Assembly: GCA_002421645.1 (NCBI GenBank)
Contig: DIST01000036.1
Span: 1-33,260 of the forward strand
Direction: 5' to 3'
DNA: 33,260 nt
DNA from: Flavobacterium sp. UBA6203
Lineage (GTDB): Bacteria; Bacteroidota; Bacteroidia; Flavobacteriales; Flavobacteriaceae
Shown here: one piece after another, positions 23,239-32,257 of the stretch
Layout: every line of letters starts with the position of its first letter
Numbering within the stretch: position 1 is the stretch's first letter
Program-made: the position numbers and the translations under genes
Notes under the pieces: model-generated
Databases searched by the model: none
Told to the model about the DNA's origin: nothing
What the model saw: only the letters and a program-made list of their open reading frames with translations

Positions 23239-23380
23239 ACCACATAGAAACATAGGTTCTAAAATTATCAATTTAAGGCATTTCATTAATTTAAGATTAT
23301 GTAGATTTTGATTTGTGAACTATGTTAAGTGTAACGCTTTTTATCCCAAAGTCAAACTTATGTGTCTATGTGTTTAAATA
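23239..23380 (+). repeat. Inverted island of ACACATAG words
   Basis: The left arm near 23239-23262 contains ACCACATAGAAACATAGGTT. The complement of the right arm (23352-23380) contains AACACATAGACACATAAGTT. About 18 of 23 bases agree and the word is 8 bases. It lies between the divergent rarA and rhomboid genes, outside both -7 elements. Confidence 0.65.
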
Positions 23381-23392
23381 AGTCTGCCATAA

Positions 23393-23423
23393 TTTCATGA
23401 TTATCTTTTTGGCTTTATCTTTG
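23393..23423 (+). promoter_or_regulatory. Promoter of the rhomboid gene
   Basis: TATCTTTG at 23416-23423 matches TAnnTTTG. TTTC at 23393-23396, 19 bases upstream, is one base from TTTG. The leader would be about 7-10 bases. Confidence 0.55.
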
Positions 23424-23436
23424 AATGTAAATCAAT

Positions 23437-24189
23437 ATGGAAAAACAGCACGATAATCCTTTTCAGTTTACAAAAACGGTCATTTTATTACCGCTCTTTT
23501 TTGTATTGACTTTATGGCTCGTCTTTTGGTACGAATTGCAATTTCAACATAATTTGTCACATTTTGGAATCTATCCAAGAGAAGTGTATGGATTGAAAGG
23601 AATTTTATTTAGTCCATTTTTGCATGGCGATATAGAACATTTGGCAAACAATTCCGTTGCTTTATTAGTGTTGTTGCCAATATTAAGATATTTCTATAAA
23701 GAACAATCGTTCGTGGTGTTGTTTTTAGGAATTCTCTTTTCAGGATTAGGAACTTGGTTGTTAGGAAGACCTAGTTACCACATTGGTGCGAGTGGATTAA
23801 TCTATGCTTTGGTAAGTTTTGTTTTCTTCAAAGGAATCTTTACCAAATATTACCGATTAGTAGCCTTATCATTCACGATTGTAATCTTATACGGTGGAAG
23901 CGTTTGGTACATGTTTCCCAATGTAAAAGAAGGTATTTCATGGGAAGGCCATTTAGCTGGATTTATCGTAGGATTGGCATTAGCATTAATTTTAAAAACG
24001 CCACAATTTTCAAAACCCATTTTCTACGAATGGGAAAAACCCGATTTCAATCCAGAACTCGATCCCTTCATGAAAAACTTCGACGAAAAAGGAAATTTTA
24101 ATCCACCACCAAAACCAGAAGAAACGATTAAAGAGTATTTTAGTTCTTCTATGAAAGTGGTTTATGAGTTTTTGGGCGGGAGGAAATGA
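23437..24189 (+). CDS. Rhomboid-family intramembrane serine protease
   Basis: Inner-membrane protease of 250 residues with six or so hydrophobic segments between about residues 14 and 188. The catalytic Ser119 is in HIGASGLIY and the catalytic His172 in WEGHLAGF. His68 and Asn72 in GDIEHLANN match the oxyanion-side residues His150 and Asn154 of E. coli GlpG. The C-terminal 60 residues form a charged cytosolic tail with prolines (NPPPKPEE). Substrates cannot be told from the sequence. It has a promoter of its own and converges on a lipoprotein gene with a single base between stops. Confidence 0.92.
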   Translation: MEKQHDNPFQFTKTVILLPLFFVLTLWLVFWYELQFQHNLSHFGIYPREVYGLKGILFSPFLHGDIEHLANNSVALLVLLPILRYFYKEQSFVVLFLGILFSGLGTWLLGRPSYHIGASGLIYALVSFVFFKGIFTKYYRLVALSFTIVILYGGSVWYMFPNVKEGISWEGHLAGFIVGLALALILKTPQFSKPIFYEWEKPDFNPELDPFMKNFDEKGNFNPPPKPEETIKEYFSSSMKVVYEFLGGRK

Positions 24190-24190
24190 G

Positions 24191-24616
24191 TTATTCTGTA
24201 ATTTCTGACAACTTGTTTTTTATAAAATTAATATCAGAGATTGGCGCGTCTTTCGAAATAACAAGAATGAATTTAGATTTTCCAATTATTGTGTCATGAT
24301 AGATAAACTTATTGTTCTTTTTGACTTTTTTATCGTTCAGGAGAATATAGTATTCGTATGAAACGTCATCAGTCTGAGCATAATAGAGAATATTATTAAA
24401 TTCTGGACTTGAATTTTGATTTAATAATTTAAACTCCTTTTTGTTTAAAGCAAATTTAAAATCTCCAAAAGTTAAAGATTGAAAGTTAAGTTCAGAATTA
24501 TATACTTTGGTTCTGTCTTCTTTGTCTTTCCCGATTTTTGTATTCTTGGAAAAATTTGAAAAGGAAGAACATGATGTTATAAGAATTGAAAACAAAAGTA
24601 AAATTGGTATCTTCAT
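24191..24616 (-). CDS. Small lipoprotein of unknown function
   Basis: Protein of 141 residues with a lipoprotein signal: a hydrophobic core PILLLFSILI and lipobox ITSC, giving lipidated Cys16. The mature part is lysine- and asparagine-rich and probably mixed alpha/beta (FGDFKFALNKKEFKLL, VSYEYYILLNDKKV, KFILVISKDAP). No family is recognised. It lies 36 bases downstream of rlmB on the same strand and may be read from the same transcript. Its 3' end meets the rhomboid gene end almost directly. Confidence 0.78.
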   Translation of the reverse strand: MKIPILLLFSILITSCSSFSNFSKNTKIGKDKEDRTKVYNSELNFQSLTFGDFKFALNKKEFKLLNQNSSPEFNNILYYAQTDDVSYEYYILLNDKKVKKNNKFIYHDTIIGKSKFILVISKDAPISDINFIKNKLSEITE

Positions 24617-24652
24617 TTTTCTATTTGTTAATTAGATAAATTATTTTAATAA

Positions 24653-25387
24653 CTACATTCTTTGTCTCACCGCCTCATACAAAAAAGCACCACAAGCTAC
24701 GGAAACATTTAATGATTCGATAGTTCCAAACATTGGTAATTTTGCTTTTTCATCTACAATTTTCAATACCGAAGGATTCACTCCTCTGTCTTCGCTACCC
24801 ATAATAATGGCAACACCTTCGTTGAAGCTGATGTCGTAAATATGTTGGTCTGTTTTTTCAGTGGCAGCAACGGTTTTGATGCCGCTTCCTTGTAAGTAGA
24901 AAATAGCATCTTTAATATGATCTACTTTACAAATTGGAACATTAAAAACCGCACCAGCCGAAGTTTTAACGGTATCGCCATTCACAGGAGCTGAGCCTTG
25001 TTTTTGGATAATGATTCCATCAACACCCGTACATTCTGCAGTTCTGATAATGGCGCCAAAGTTACGTGCATCTGACAATTGATCTAAAATTAGGAATAAA
25101 GGTTTTTTACCAGTTTCAATAACATTTTCAACCATAGTTTCTAATGCAACAAAAGAAATAGGAGCAATGGTTGCCACCGCGCCTTGGTGATTATTTGGAG
25201 TTAATCGGTTTAGTTTTTCAACAGGAACGTAGGAAAAGTTGATGTTGTTTCTTTTCATCGTTTTCATCAAATCTTGCATCAAGTCGCCTTGCGCATCTTT
25301 TTGAACGAATACTTTATCAATTTCCTTTTTAGCATTAATTGCTTCAATTATTGCTCTAATCCCGAATATTTGGTTGTCTTTTTCCAT
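24653..25387 (-). CDS. rlmB: 23S rRNA (guanosine-2'-O-)-methyltransferase RlmB
   Basis: SpoU-type methyltransferase of 244 residues that 2'-O-methylates G2251 (E. coli numbering) in the peptidyl-transferase region of 23S rRNA. An N-terminal substrate-binding domain (1-75, IFGIRAIIEAINAKKEIDKV) ends at NHQGAVA. The knotted SAM-binding domain has motif 1 LDQLSDARNFGAIIRTAE, motif 2 IIMGSEDRGV and motif 3 LNVSVACGAFLYEAVRQ. The ATG complement at 25385-25387 is four bases from a perfect -7 element, so the mRNA may lack a leader. A lipoprotein gene follows. Confidence 0.94.
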   Translation of the reverse strand: MEKDNQIFGIRAIIEAINAKKEIDKVFVQKDAQGDLMQDLMKTMKRNNINFSYVPVEKLNRLTPNNHQGAVATIAPISFVALETMVENVIETGKKPLFLILDQLSDARNFGAIIRTAECTGVDGIIIQKQGSAPVNGDTVKTSAGAVFNVPICKVDHIKDAIFYLQGSGIKTVAATEKTDQHIYDISFNEGVAIIMGSEDRGVNPSVLKIVDEKAKLPMFGTIESLNVSVACGAFLYEAVRQRM

Positions 25388-25391
25388 GTGG

Positions 25392-25399
25392 CAAAGATA
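25392..25399 (-). promoter_or_regulatory. -7 element four bases from the rlmB ATG
   Basis: On the minus strand TATCTTTG matches TAnnTTTG exactly, followed by CCAC and the ATG. Transcription would begin at or beside the start codon. The -33 region is poor. Confidence 0.5.
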
Positions 25400-25428
25400 G
25401 GATTTTAGTTTTAGTTATTATGTTTTAA

Positions 25429-25489
25429 CCGCAGATTCGCAGATTTTTTTATTATTATTTAAGTTTTATGAAAATCTGCGAATCTGTGG
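25429..25489 (-). repeat. Inverted island of CGCAGATT words
   Basis: CCGCAGATTCGCAGATTTT (25429-25447) and AAAATCTGCGAATCTGTGG (25471-25489) are complements with 18 of 19 bases matching, each arm holding two 8-base words. The stem starts ten bases past the stop of the outer-membrane gene, so it may also end that transcript. Confidence 0.8.
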
Positions 25490-25499
25490 AAAATTACTT

Positions 25500-27161
25500 T
25501 TAAAAATTCGTCTTAAAGCTAATATGTACAATTGAATTCGAAAGTTTTATCGCTTGTTCGCTCGTGCTTCCATTGGCGTAGACTAAATTGAATAATCCAT
25601 TTTTGGTAAACAAACCAAAACCAAAACCCAAACCTAATAAACGGTCTTCTGTATTGGAAGTTTTGTCTTGGAAATAGCCAAAATCGGTTATAGAATGTAA
25701 GTATAAGTTAGAAGCTAATAAATAGCGATACTCCGCTATGATTCCTGAGAAAGCATTGGCTTGTAAACTATTTTCGTTAAATCCTCTAATCGAATTAATA
25801 CCGCCAAATCGGAATAACTCATTTATAACATAATCATCACTTTGTAAATAAAAAGTCTGATTTCGAACAAATATGCTGTTTTTTTGATTCAGATTAAAAC
25901 TATAATTCACATCCAATTGGGTAAAAAACTGACTCGTTTTTTGAGATGTAATCGTTCGATTTCCTGTTCCAAATTTCACAAAGACTTTTGCTTTTTCAGG
26001 AAAAATAAAACTATCAGGATTCAATTCAAGATGTTCAAAACTCGAAGTCAAAAAAGTATTGGTAAAATCATTTAAACTAAACGAATTGGTATTCTGAATA
26101 TCTACCGAAGTAGTTTTTTGATAACCAACAAAAGCTTTTGTGTTGTATGCGAAATAATAACCTAAGTTCAAATCGGTCACGGTATTCTGAAAAGTGGAGT
26201 CTTGCTTAAAAATTCTCAAATTTGCTTTAATTCCAATCGGAGTTTTGAAAATATAAGGCAATTCCGTTCCGATGTTAAACGAAGTTTGTCGGTTGCCATC
26301 GTTTTTCCAATACAAATTGAATTTTTCGCCCGAATTCAAAATGTTCTGCAATTGCAAATCCAAATAACCATTAAAGGTTAGTTTACTTTTGTCATCGTTT
26401 GAAAACCCAATGAAACCATCAAATTTATTTGGTTTCGATTTTTCAACGTAAACGAAAATCTTGGTGGAATCGGTGGTGAATAAAATTTCAGGATATTTGA
26501 TTTGATTCACGAATTGCAACTTGTCAAAAGTGTCGTTAATCTGTTTTAAATTGTCTTGGTTGAAAGTGGCTTTTTTAGCTTTTTTGGTAATTGCTTTTTT
26601 AATTCCAGCTGGAAATTTATCGTAACCTATAATGACTAAATCGGTAATATTTCTTTTAATATTGAGTTTTACTTGTAAATCAGAAATTAAACTATTTCCA
26701 ATTCTTCGTTGATTTACCAATTGTAAATTTGCTAACGAATACCCTTTTTTTTCCAAAAGCGCAATTTTGCTCTTCATGAAATTTTCTACTTCATTGGTAG
26801 TAATAGATAGAGTGTCTTTCTCTAATTGTAATAGCGATTTTTCTTCAGCAGAAAGTTTACCTATATATATAGTGTTGTTTTTTATTGTATTTCCCAATCG
26901 GTAGTTAAAAACAAAACTGCTGTCGTTCACTTTTTTCTGTTCCAATAACTGCCAATCGAAAAAACCTTGATTCGTTAACTTGTTTTCAAAACGTTTTTGT
27001 TCTTCTAAGATAGATGCTACAGAAGTGTGTTTTTTTTCGTATTGCAAACTATCAATGGTTTTGTTTTCGATTTCAGAAGTTCCTTTTATGTTTAAATGAT
27101 AGTTTTGTCCCAATGAAAATTGGAAGTATAAACACATTATAAAAAGATAAATAGATTTCAT
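25500..27161 (-). CDS. Omp85/BamA-TamA-like outer-membrane protein
   Basis: Outer-membrane beta-barrel protein of 553 residues from the ATG complement at 27159-27161. This start gives a proper signal peptide (SIYLFIMCLYFQFSLG, then Gln); the longer frame to 27242 adds 27 residues ahead of it and is unlikely. Residues about 20-230 form POTRA-like periplasmic domains (for example a segment with VENFMKSKIALLEKKGYSLA). The rest is barrel strands with the Omp85 loop motif SIRGFNENSL and a C-terminal strand ending HISFKTNF, a terminal-Phe beta-signal. Family members insert or export outer-membrane proteins; this one is shorter than BamA and its role is not certain. The gene lies between a repeat island and the str promoter. 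Confidence 0.85.
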   Translation of the reverse strand: MKSIYLFIMCLYFQFSLGQNYHLNIKGTSEIENKTIDSLQYEKKHTSVASILEEQKRFENKLTNQGFFDWQLLEQKKVNDSSFVFNYRLGNTIKNNTIYIGKLSAEEKSLLQLEKDTLSITTNEVENFMKSKIALLEKKGYSLANLQLVNQRRIGNSLISDLQVKLNIKRNITDLVIIGYDKFPAGIKKAITKKAKKATFNQDNLKQINDTFDKLQFVNQIKYPEILFTTDSTKIFVYVEKSKPNKFDGFIGFSNDDKSKLTFNGYLDLQLQNILNSGEKFNLYWKNDGNRQTSFNIGTELPYIFKTPIGIKANLRIFKQDSTFQNTVTDLNLGYYFAYNTKAFVGYQKTTSVDIQNTNSFSLNDFTNTFLTSSFEHLELNPDSFIFPEKAKVFVKFGTGNRTITSQKTSQFFTQLDVNYSFNLNQKNSIFVRNQTFYLQSDDYVINELFRFGGINSIRGFNENSLQANAFSGIIAEYRYLLASNLYLHSITDFGYFQDKTSNTEDRLLGLGFGFGLFTKNGLFNLVYANGSTSEQAIKLSNSIVHISFKTNF

Positions 27162-27290
27162 CGCTGTAAAGAAACGAAAAAAAGTAAAATAAATTTTGTT
27201 TGTAGTTGGGTGTTGCTGTCCAATTTTCATAACACAATGCAAATCAAATCGGTGCTAAAATGAATTGTGTTGAAAATTAATAAATTATGA

Positions 27291-27321
27291 TTTGGAAAGT
27301 AAAAAATAATTCCTACATTTG
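27291..27321 (+). promoter_or_regulatory. Promoter of the str operon
   Basis: TTTG (27291-27294), exactly 19 bases, then TACATTTG (27314-27321), a full match to the Bacteroidota consensus TTTG-N19-TAnnTTTG. Transcription should start near 27327, giving a leader of about 48 bases. It is the best promoter in the window, as expected for ribosomal genes. Confidence 0.88.
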
Positions 27322-27325
27322 CAAC

Positions 27326-27340
27326 CCCGTAAAAAGCGGG
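27326..27340 (+). promoter_or_regulatory. Small hairpin at the 5' end of the str leader
   Basis: CCCG (27326-27329) and CGGG (27337-27340) can pair around TAAAAAG, at or next to the predicted transcript start. It might stabilise the mRNA or bind a ribosomal protein; a four-pair stem is weak evidence. Confidence 0.35.
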
Positions 27341-27374
27341 AATTTTAAACATTAAAAATTTTTAGTATTTAATT

Positions 27375-27782
27375 ATGCCAACAATTCAACAATTAGTAAG
27401 AACAGGGAGAACCCAAATAACTAAGAAGAGTAAATCGGCTGCTTTAGATTCTTGTCCTCAAAGAAGAGGTGTGTGTACTCGTGTTTACACAACAACTCCT
27501 AAAAAACCAAACTCAGCAATGAGAAAGGTGGCTAGGGTTCGTTTAACAAACGGAAACGAGGTGAATGCATACATTCCTGGAGAAGGTCACAATCTACAAG
27601 AGCACTCGATAGTATTAGTTAGAGGTGGAAGAGTAAAAGATTTACCAGGAGTACGTTACCACATCGTACGTGGAGCATTAGACACTGCGGGTGTTGCAGG
27701 TAGAACACAACGTAGATCTAAGTATGGGGCAAAACGTCCAAAACCAGGACAAGCACCTGCTGCAGCTGGAAAGAAAAAGTAA
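27375..27782 (+). CDS. rpsL: 30S ribosomal protein S12
   Basis: Decoding-centre protein of the 30S subunit, 135 residues. The strings [20 protein letters not shown] and [13 protein letters not shown] are S12 signatures. Lys43 and Lys88, whose change gives streptomycin resistance in E. coli, are the wild-type residues, as is Pro91. The C-terminus ([10 protein letters not shown]) is a little longer than in E. coli. It is the first gene of rpsL-rpsG-fusA-rpsJ, read from the strong promoter at 27291-27321. Confidence 0.98.
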   Translation: MPTIQQLVRTGRTQITKKSKSAALDSCPQRRGVCTRVYTTTPKKPNSAMRKVARVRLTNGNEVNAYIPGEGHNLQEHSIVLVRGGRVKDLPGVRYHIVRGALDTAGVAGRTQRRSKYGAKRPKPGQAPAAAGKKK

Positions 27783-27806
27783 TTTAAAATCTTTTAAACA
27801 AAAGAC

Positions 27807-28283
27807 ATGAGAAAAAGACAGGCCAAAAAAAGACCTCTTTTACCAGATCCAAAATTTAACGATCAGTTAGTTACACGTTTTGTGAATAACTTAATGTGGG
27901 ATGGTAAAAAATCAACTGCTTTTAAAGTGTTCTATGATGCATTAGAAATCGTAGAAAACAAAAAGCAAGATGCAGAAAAATCTGCATTAGAAATTTGGAA
28001 AGATGCATTAACAAATGTAATGCCACACGTAGAGGTTCGTTCTCGTCGTGTAGGTGGTGCTACATTTCAAATTCCAATGCCAATTCGTCCAGATAGAAAA
28101 ATTTCATATGCTATCAAATGGATGATTTTGTATGCAAGAAGACGAAATGAAAAATCGATGGCTGCAAAGTTAGCGTCTGAAATTTTAGCTGCTGCTAAAG
28201 AAGAAGGTGCTGCTGTTAAGAAAAGAATGGATACTCACAAAATGGCAGAAGCTAACAAAGCATTCTCTCACTTTAGATTTTAA
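27807..28283 (+). CDS. rpsG: 30S ribosomal protein S7
   Basis: Primary binder of the 3' domain of 16S rRNA, 158 residues. It begins [20 protein letters not shown] and contains [17 protein letters not shown] and the C-terminal [15 protein letters not shown], all S7 signatures. It starts 24 bases after rpsL and ends 11 bases before fusA, in the conserved str operon order. In E. coli S7 represses its own operon; whether that holds here is not visible. Confidence 0.98.
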   Translation: MRKRQAKKRPLLPDPKFNDQLVTRFVNNLMWDGKKSTAFKVFYDALEIVENKKQDAEKSALEIWKDALTNVMPHVEVRSRRVGGATFQIPMPIRPDRKISYAIKWMILYARRRNEKSMAAKLASEILAAAKEEGAAVKKRMDTHKMAEANKAFSHFRF

Positions 28284-28294
28284 TTCATAAAGAA

Positions 28295-30451
28295 ATGGCT
28301 AGAGATTTAAAATATACAAGAAATATAGGGATTGCTGCTCACATTGATGCTGGTAAAACAACAACAACGGAGCGTATCTTATTTTATACTGGAAAATCAC
28401 ACAAAATTGGTGAAGTGCACGATGGTGCTGCAACAATGGACTGGATGGCGCAAGAGCAAGAAAGAGGTATTACTATTACTTCTGCGGCTACAACTTGTGA
28501 GTGGAATTTCCCTACAAACCAAGGTAAAATTTTACCTGAATCTAAACCGTATCACTTTAACATTATCGATACTCCTGGTCACGTTGACTTTACAGTAGAG
28601 GTAAACCGTTCGTTACGTGTATTAGATGGTTTAGTATTCTTATTTAGTGCGGTTGATGGTGTTGAGCCTCAATCTGAAACTAACTGGAGATTAGCGGATC
28701 AGTACAGAGTTCCTCGTATGGGATTCGTAAATAAAATGGACCGTCAAGGTTCTAACTTCTTAGGAGTTTGTCAGCAAGTAAAAGATATGTTGAAATCAAA
28801 CGCAGTTGCGATTACTTTGCCAATTGGTGAAGAAGCTGATTTCAAAGGAGTGGTTGACTTAGTTAAAAATCAAGCTATTGTATGGCATGATGAAACTCAA
28901 GGAGCTACTTTTGATATTATTGATATTCCTGCTGATATGGTTGACGAAGTAAAAGAGTATCGTTCAATTTTAATTGAAGAGATTGCTACTTACGACGAAA
29001 ACTTATTAGAAAAGTATATGGAAGATGAAAACTCAATTACTGAGGAAGAAATCAACAATGCTTTACGTGCTGCTACAATTGACATGGCTATCATTCCTAT
29101 GATTGCTGGTTCTTCTTTCAAAAACAAAGGAGTTCAATTCATGTTAGATGCAGTTTGTAAGTATTTACCATCTCCATTAGATAAAGAAGGTATCGAAGGA
29201 ATTCACCCTGATGATGCTGATTTATTAGAAGAAGATCAAAAGAAAATTATCCGTCGTCCTGATACAAAAGAGCCTTTCGCGGCTTTAGCATTTAAAATTG
29301 CTACTGACCCTTATGTTGGTCGTTTAGCTTTCTTCCGTGCTTATTCAGGTCGTTTAGATGCTGGTTCTTATATCTTGAACACTCGTTCTGGAAATAAAGA
29401 AAGAATTTCTCGTATCTACCAAATGCACGCTAACAAACAAAATCCAATCGATTATATTGAAGCTGGAGATATTGGAGCTGCTGTAGGATTTAAAGATATC
29501 AAGACTGGAGATACAATGTGTGATGAAAAACATCCAATTATTCTTGAGTCAATGAAATTCCCTGATCCGGTAATTGGTATCGCGATTGAGCCTAAAACAA
29601 AAGCTGATGTTGATAAAATGGGTATGGCTTTAGCTAAATTAGCTGAAGAAGATCCGACGTTTACAGTTAGAACTGATGAAGCTTCTGGTCAAACTATTAT
29701 CTCAGGTATGGGTGAGTTACACTTAGACATCCTTGTAGATCGTATGAAACGTGAGTTCAAAGTTGAGGTTAACCAAGGAGAACCTCAAGTAGAATATAAA
29801 GAAGCGTTCACTAAAGCTGCTCAACACAGAGAGGTTTATAAAAAACAATCTGGAGGTCGTGGTAAATTTGGTGATATCGTTTTCCGTTTAGAGCCTGCTG
29901 ATTTAGTAGACGGTAAAGCTCCTATGGGATTACAGTTTGTTAATGAGGTTAAAGGTGGTAACGTACCAAAAGAATATATTCCTGCTGTAGAAAAAGGATT
30001 TAGAGAAGCTATGAAGCAAGGTCCTTTAGCTGGTTATGCAGTTGACAGTTTAAAAGTTACTTTATTGGATGGTTCATTCCACCCTGTGGATTCTGATGCA
30101 TTGTCATTCGAATTAGCAGCTAAAATGGGTTATAAAGAAGTAGCTAAAGCTGCAGGAGCTGTTATTCTTGAGCCAATCATGAAAATCGAAGTTATTACTC
30201 CAGAAGAAAACATGGGGGATATCGTAGGTGACTTGAACCGTCGTAGAGGTCAAGTAAATGATATGGGTGATAGAAATGGTGCTAAAACTATCAAAGCTAA
30301 TGTTCCTTTATCAGAAATGTTTGGTTATGTTACTACATTAAGAACATTATCATCTGGTAGAGCTACATCTACTATGGAGTTCTCTCACTATGAAGAAACA
30401 CCTTCTAACATTTCAGAAGCTGTAATCAAAAAAGCAAAAGGTAACGCTTAA
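28295..30451 (+). CDS. fusA: Elongation factor G
   Basis: Translocase GTPase of 718 residues that moves tRNA and mRNA through the ribosome after peptide bond formation. G1 AHIDAGKT is at 15-22, the switch region [12 protein letters not shown] near 56-67, G3 DTPGH at 92-96 and G4 NKMD at 146-149. Domain IV carries the conserved GQVNDMGDR near the C-terminus. A short insertion between switch I and G3 ([17 protein letters not shown]) is longer than in E. coli. It is followed by rpsJ after 11 bases, without the tuf gene that commonly lies there in other phyla. Confidence 0.98.
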   Translation: MARDLKYTRNIGIAAHIDAGKTTTTERILFYTGKSHKIGEVHDGAATMDWMAQEQERGITITSAATTCEWNFPTNQGKILPESKPYHFNIIDTPGHVDFTVEVNRSLRVLDGLVFLFSAVDGVEPQSETNWRLADQYRVPRMGFVNKMDRQGSNFLGVCQQVKDMLKSNAVAITLPIGEEADFKGVVDLVKNQAIVWHDETQGATFDIIDIPADMVDEVKEYRSILIEEIATYDENLLEKYMEDENSITEEEINNALRAATIDMAIIPMIAGSSFKNKGVQFMLDAVCKYLPSPLDKEGIEGIHPDDADLLEEDQKKIIRRPDTKEPFAALAFKIATDPYVGRLAFFRAYSGRLDAGSYILNTRSGNKERISRIYQMHANKQNPIDYIEAGDIGAAVGFKDIKTGDTMCDEKHPIILESMKFPDPVIGIAIEPKTKADVDKMGMALAKLAEEDPTFTVRTDEASGQTIISGMGELHLDILVDRMKREFKVEVNQGEPQVEYKEAFTKAAQHREVYKKQSGGRGKFGDIVFRLEPADLVDGKAPMGLQFVNEVKGGNVPKEYIPAVEKGFREAMKQGPLAGYAVDSLKVTLLDGSFHPVDSDALSFELAAKMGYKEVAKAAGAVILEPIMKIEVITPEENMGDIVGDLNRRRGQVNDMGDRNGAKTIKANVPLSEMFGYVTTLRTLSSGRATSTMEFSHYEETPSNISEAVIKKAKGNA

Positions 30452-30462
30452 TTTTTAAAGAG

Positions 30463-30768
30463 ATGAGTCAAAAAATCAGAATAAAATTAAAATCATACGA
30501 TCATAACTTAGTGGATAAATCTGCTGAGAAAATCGTTAAGACTGTAAAAAGTACAGGTGCTGTGGTAACAGGTCCAATTCCGTTACCTACTCACAAAAAG
30601 ATTTTTACTGTATTACGTTCTCCACACGTTAACAAAAAATCAAGAGAGCAATTCGAATTAAGTTCTTATAAGAGATTGTTAGATATCTACAGTTCTTCTT
30701 CTAAAACTATCGATGCTTTAATGAAATTAGAGTTGCCTTCAGGAGTTGAAGTAGAAATTAAAGTGTGA
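30463..30768 (+). CDS. rpsJ: 30S ribosomal protein S10
   Basis: Small-subunit protein of 101 residues, also a partner of NusB in antitermination. Signatures are [27 protein letters not shown] at 37-43 and [20 protein letters not shown]. It lies 11 bases after fusA and is followed by two hairpins and a strong terminator, so here it is the last gene of the str unit instead of the first gene of the S10 unit as in E. coli. Confidence 0.98.
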   Translation: MSQKIRIKLKSYDHNLVDKSAEKIVKTVKSTGAVVTGPIPLPTHKKIFTVLRSPHVNKKSREQFELSSYKRLLDIYSSSSKTIDALMKLELPSGVEVEIKV

Positions 30769-30775
30769 TAAACAC

Positions 30776-30793
30776 CATTGTAGAAATACAATG
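30776..30793 (+). repeat. GNRA-type hairpin after rpsJ
   Basis: CATTGTA (30776-30782) and TACAATG (30787-30793) form a perfect 7-bp stem around a GAAA loop, starting seven bases after the rpsJ stop. No T run follows, so it is not itself a terminator; it may protect the 3' end of the message. Confidence 0.6.
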
Positions 30794-30801
30794 ATAGCTA
30801 T

Positions 30802-30837
30802 AAAAAACCGTTAATGTGAAAGCATTACGGTTTTTTT
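30802..30837 (+). terminator. Terminator between rpsJ and rplC
   Basis: An A run then CCGTTAATG (30808-30816) pairs with CATTACGG (30823-30830) with one bulged T, followed by seven T. A/T runs extend the stem. Confidence 0.9.
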
Positions 30838-30898
30838 CTTATCATTTTTAGTAGGTAAAATATCCTTTTTTAAAGGTTTTTTTACTTAACTATTTATT

Positions 30899-30931
30899 TT
30901 TGCGATAATTAAAAAATAATTTATATATTTG
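30899..30931 (+). promoter_or_regulatory. Promoter of the rplC-rplD-rplW-rplB operon
   Basis: TTTG (30899-30902), 21 bases, then TATATTTG (30924-30931), a full -7 match. The predicted start near 30937 leaves a leader of about 65 bases before rplC. Confidence 0.82.
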
Positions 30932-30941
30932 CACCCTCAAA

Positions 30942-30974
30942 ATGAGTAGTGTGCGAATACTATTTGTATTATAA
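30942..30974 (+). other. Ten-codon open frame in the rplC leader
   Basis: ATG at 30942 opens a frame reading MSSVRILFVL and stops at 30972-30974, 29 bases before rplC. Within it AATAC and GTATT can form a small stem around TATTT. It begins only a few bases after the predicted transcript start. It could be a leader peptide or chance. Confidence 0.25.
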
Positions 30975-31003
30975 ATAAGAGTTTAATTAATAATTAGTTT
31001 AAT

Positions 31004-31621
31004 ATGTCTGGGTTAATCGGAAGAAAAATTGGCATGACTAGTATCTTTGATGAGAACGGGAAAAATATTCCTTGTACTGTAATCGAGTGTGGTCCATGCG
31101 TTGTTACCCAAGTCAGAACCAAAGAAGTAGATGGCTATGAAGCTATCCAATTAGGTTTCGATGACAAAACTGAAAAGCATTCAATTAAAGCTGAGTTAGG
31201 TCACTTTAAGAAAGCTGGAACAGTTGCGAAAAAGAAAGTAGTTGAATTCAAAGGTTTTGAAACGGAGTACAAATTAGGCGATGTAATCGCTGTAGACTTA
31301 TTCGCTGAAGGTGAATTTGTTGATGTTGTTGGAGTTTCTAAAGGAAAAGGATTCCAAGGAGTTGTTAAACGTCATGGTTTTGGCGGTGTTGGACAAGCAA
31401 CACACGGTCAACATAACCGTTTAAGAGCGCCGGGTTCTGTTGGAGCTTCATCTTATCCGTCAAGAGTATTCAAAGGAATGCGTATGGCAGGTAGAATGGG
31501 AGGAGATAATGTAACAGTACAAAACCTTAGAGTTTTAAAAGTAGTTGCTGAAAAGAACTTACTTTTAGTTAAAGGAGCGATTCCTGGACACAAAAACTCT
31601 TATGTAATCGTTCAGAAGTAA
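31004..31621 (+). CDS. rplC: 50S ribosomal protein L3
   Basis: Early-assembly protein of the large subunit, 205 residues. The N-terminus [17 protein letters not shown] and the loop [20 protein letters not shown], followed by [12 protein letters not shown], are L3 signatures; the loop reaches to the peptidyl-transferase centre. It is the first gene after the promoter at 30899-30931. Its stop TAA shares its last A with the ATG of rplD (31621). Confidence 0.98.
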   Translation: MSGLIGRKIGMTSIFDENGKNIPCTVIECGPCVVTQVRTKEVDGYEAIQLGFDDKTEKHSIKAELGHFKKAGTVAKKKVVEFKGFETEYKLGDVIAVDLFAEGEFVDVVGVSKGKGFQGVVKRHGFGGVGQATHGQHNRLRAPGSVGASSYPSRVFKGMRMAGRMGGDNVTVQNLRVLKVVAEKNLLLVKGAIPGHKNSYVIVQK

Positions 31622-32250
31622 TGGAAGTAAAAGTTTTAGATATCAACGGAAAAGAAACTGGAAGAAAAGTTCAACTTTCTGATTCAGTTTTCGCAATTGA
31701 GCCAAACAAACATGCGGTTTACTTAGATGTAAAACAATATTTGGCTAATCAAAGACAAGGTACTCACAAAGCTAAAGAAAGAGCTGAGGTTGCAGGAAGT
31801 ACTCGTAAAATCAAAAAACAAAAAGGAACTGGTACAGCTCGTGCGGGATCTGCAAAGAGTCCAGTTTTCAAAGGTGGAGGTACTATTTTTGGACCTAGAC
31901 CAAGAAGTTATTCTTTCAAATTAAACAAAAACTTAAAAAGATTAGCTAGAAAATCAGCTTTATCTTTAAAAGTAAATGAGTCTAATTTGGTAGTGGTAGA
32001 AGATTTTACATTTGATACACCAAGCACTAAAAATTTCATTAACGTATTGAAAGCTTTAGGGTTAGAGAACAAAAAATCATTATTTGTGTTGGGTGATACA
32101 AATAAAAATGTATATTTGTCGTCACGCAATTTAAAAGCGTCTAGCGTTGTAACTACTTCAGAATTAAGCACTTATGCTATTTTAAATGCAAAAAGTTTAG
32201 TTCTTTTAGAGGGTGCTGTAGACGGAATTGAAGCTAATTTAAGTAAATAA
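31621..32250 (+). CDS. rplD: 50S ribosomal protein L4
   Basis: Large-subunit protein of 209 residues lining the exit tunnel. AGSTRKIKKQKGTGTARAGS and the loop FGPRPRSYSFKLNKN are L4 signatures; LARKSALSLK follows. It overlaps rplC by one base, so translation of the two is probably coupled, and rplW starts seven bases after its stop. In E. coli L4 controls the S10 operon through its leader; the leader here is different and no such structure is recognised. Confidence 0.97.
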   Translation: MEVKVLDINGKETGRKVQLSDSVFAIEPNKHAVYLDVKQYLANQRQGTHKAKERAEVAGSTRKIKKQKGTGTARAGSAKSPVFKGGGTIFGPRPRSYSFKLNKNLKRLARKSALSLKVNESNLVVVEDFTFDTPSTKNFINVLKALGLENKKSLFVLGDTNKNVYLSSRNLKASSVVTTSELSTYAILNAKSLVLLEGAVDGIEANLSK

Positions 32251-32257
32251 TAAGATT

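Noticed and set aside
27162..27242. Longer start for the Omp85-like protein
   Set aside because: The added 27 residues are polar and aromatic and would bury the clear signal peptide that starts at 27161.
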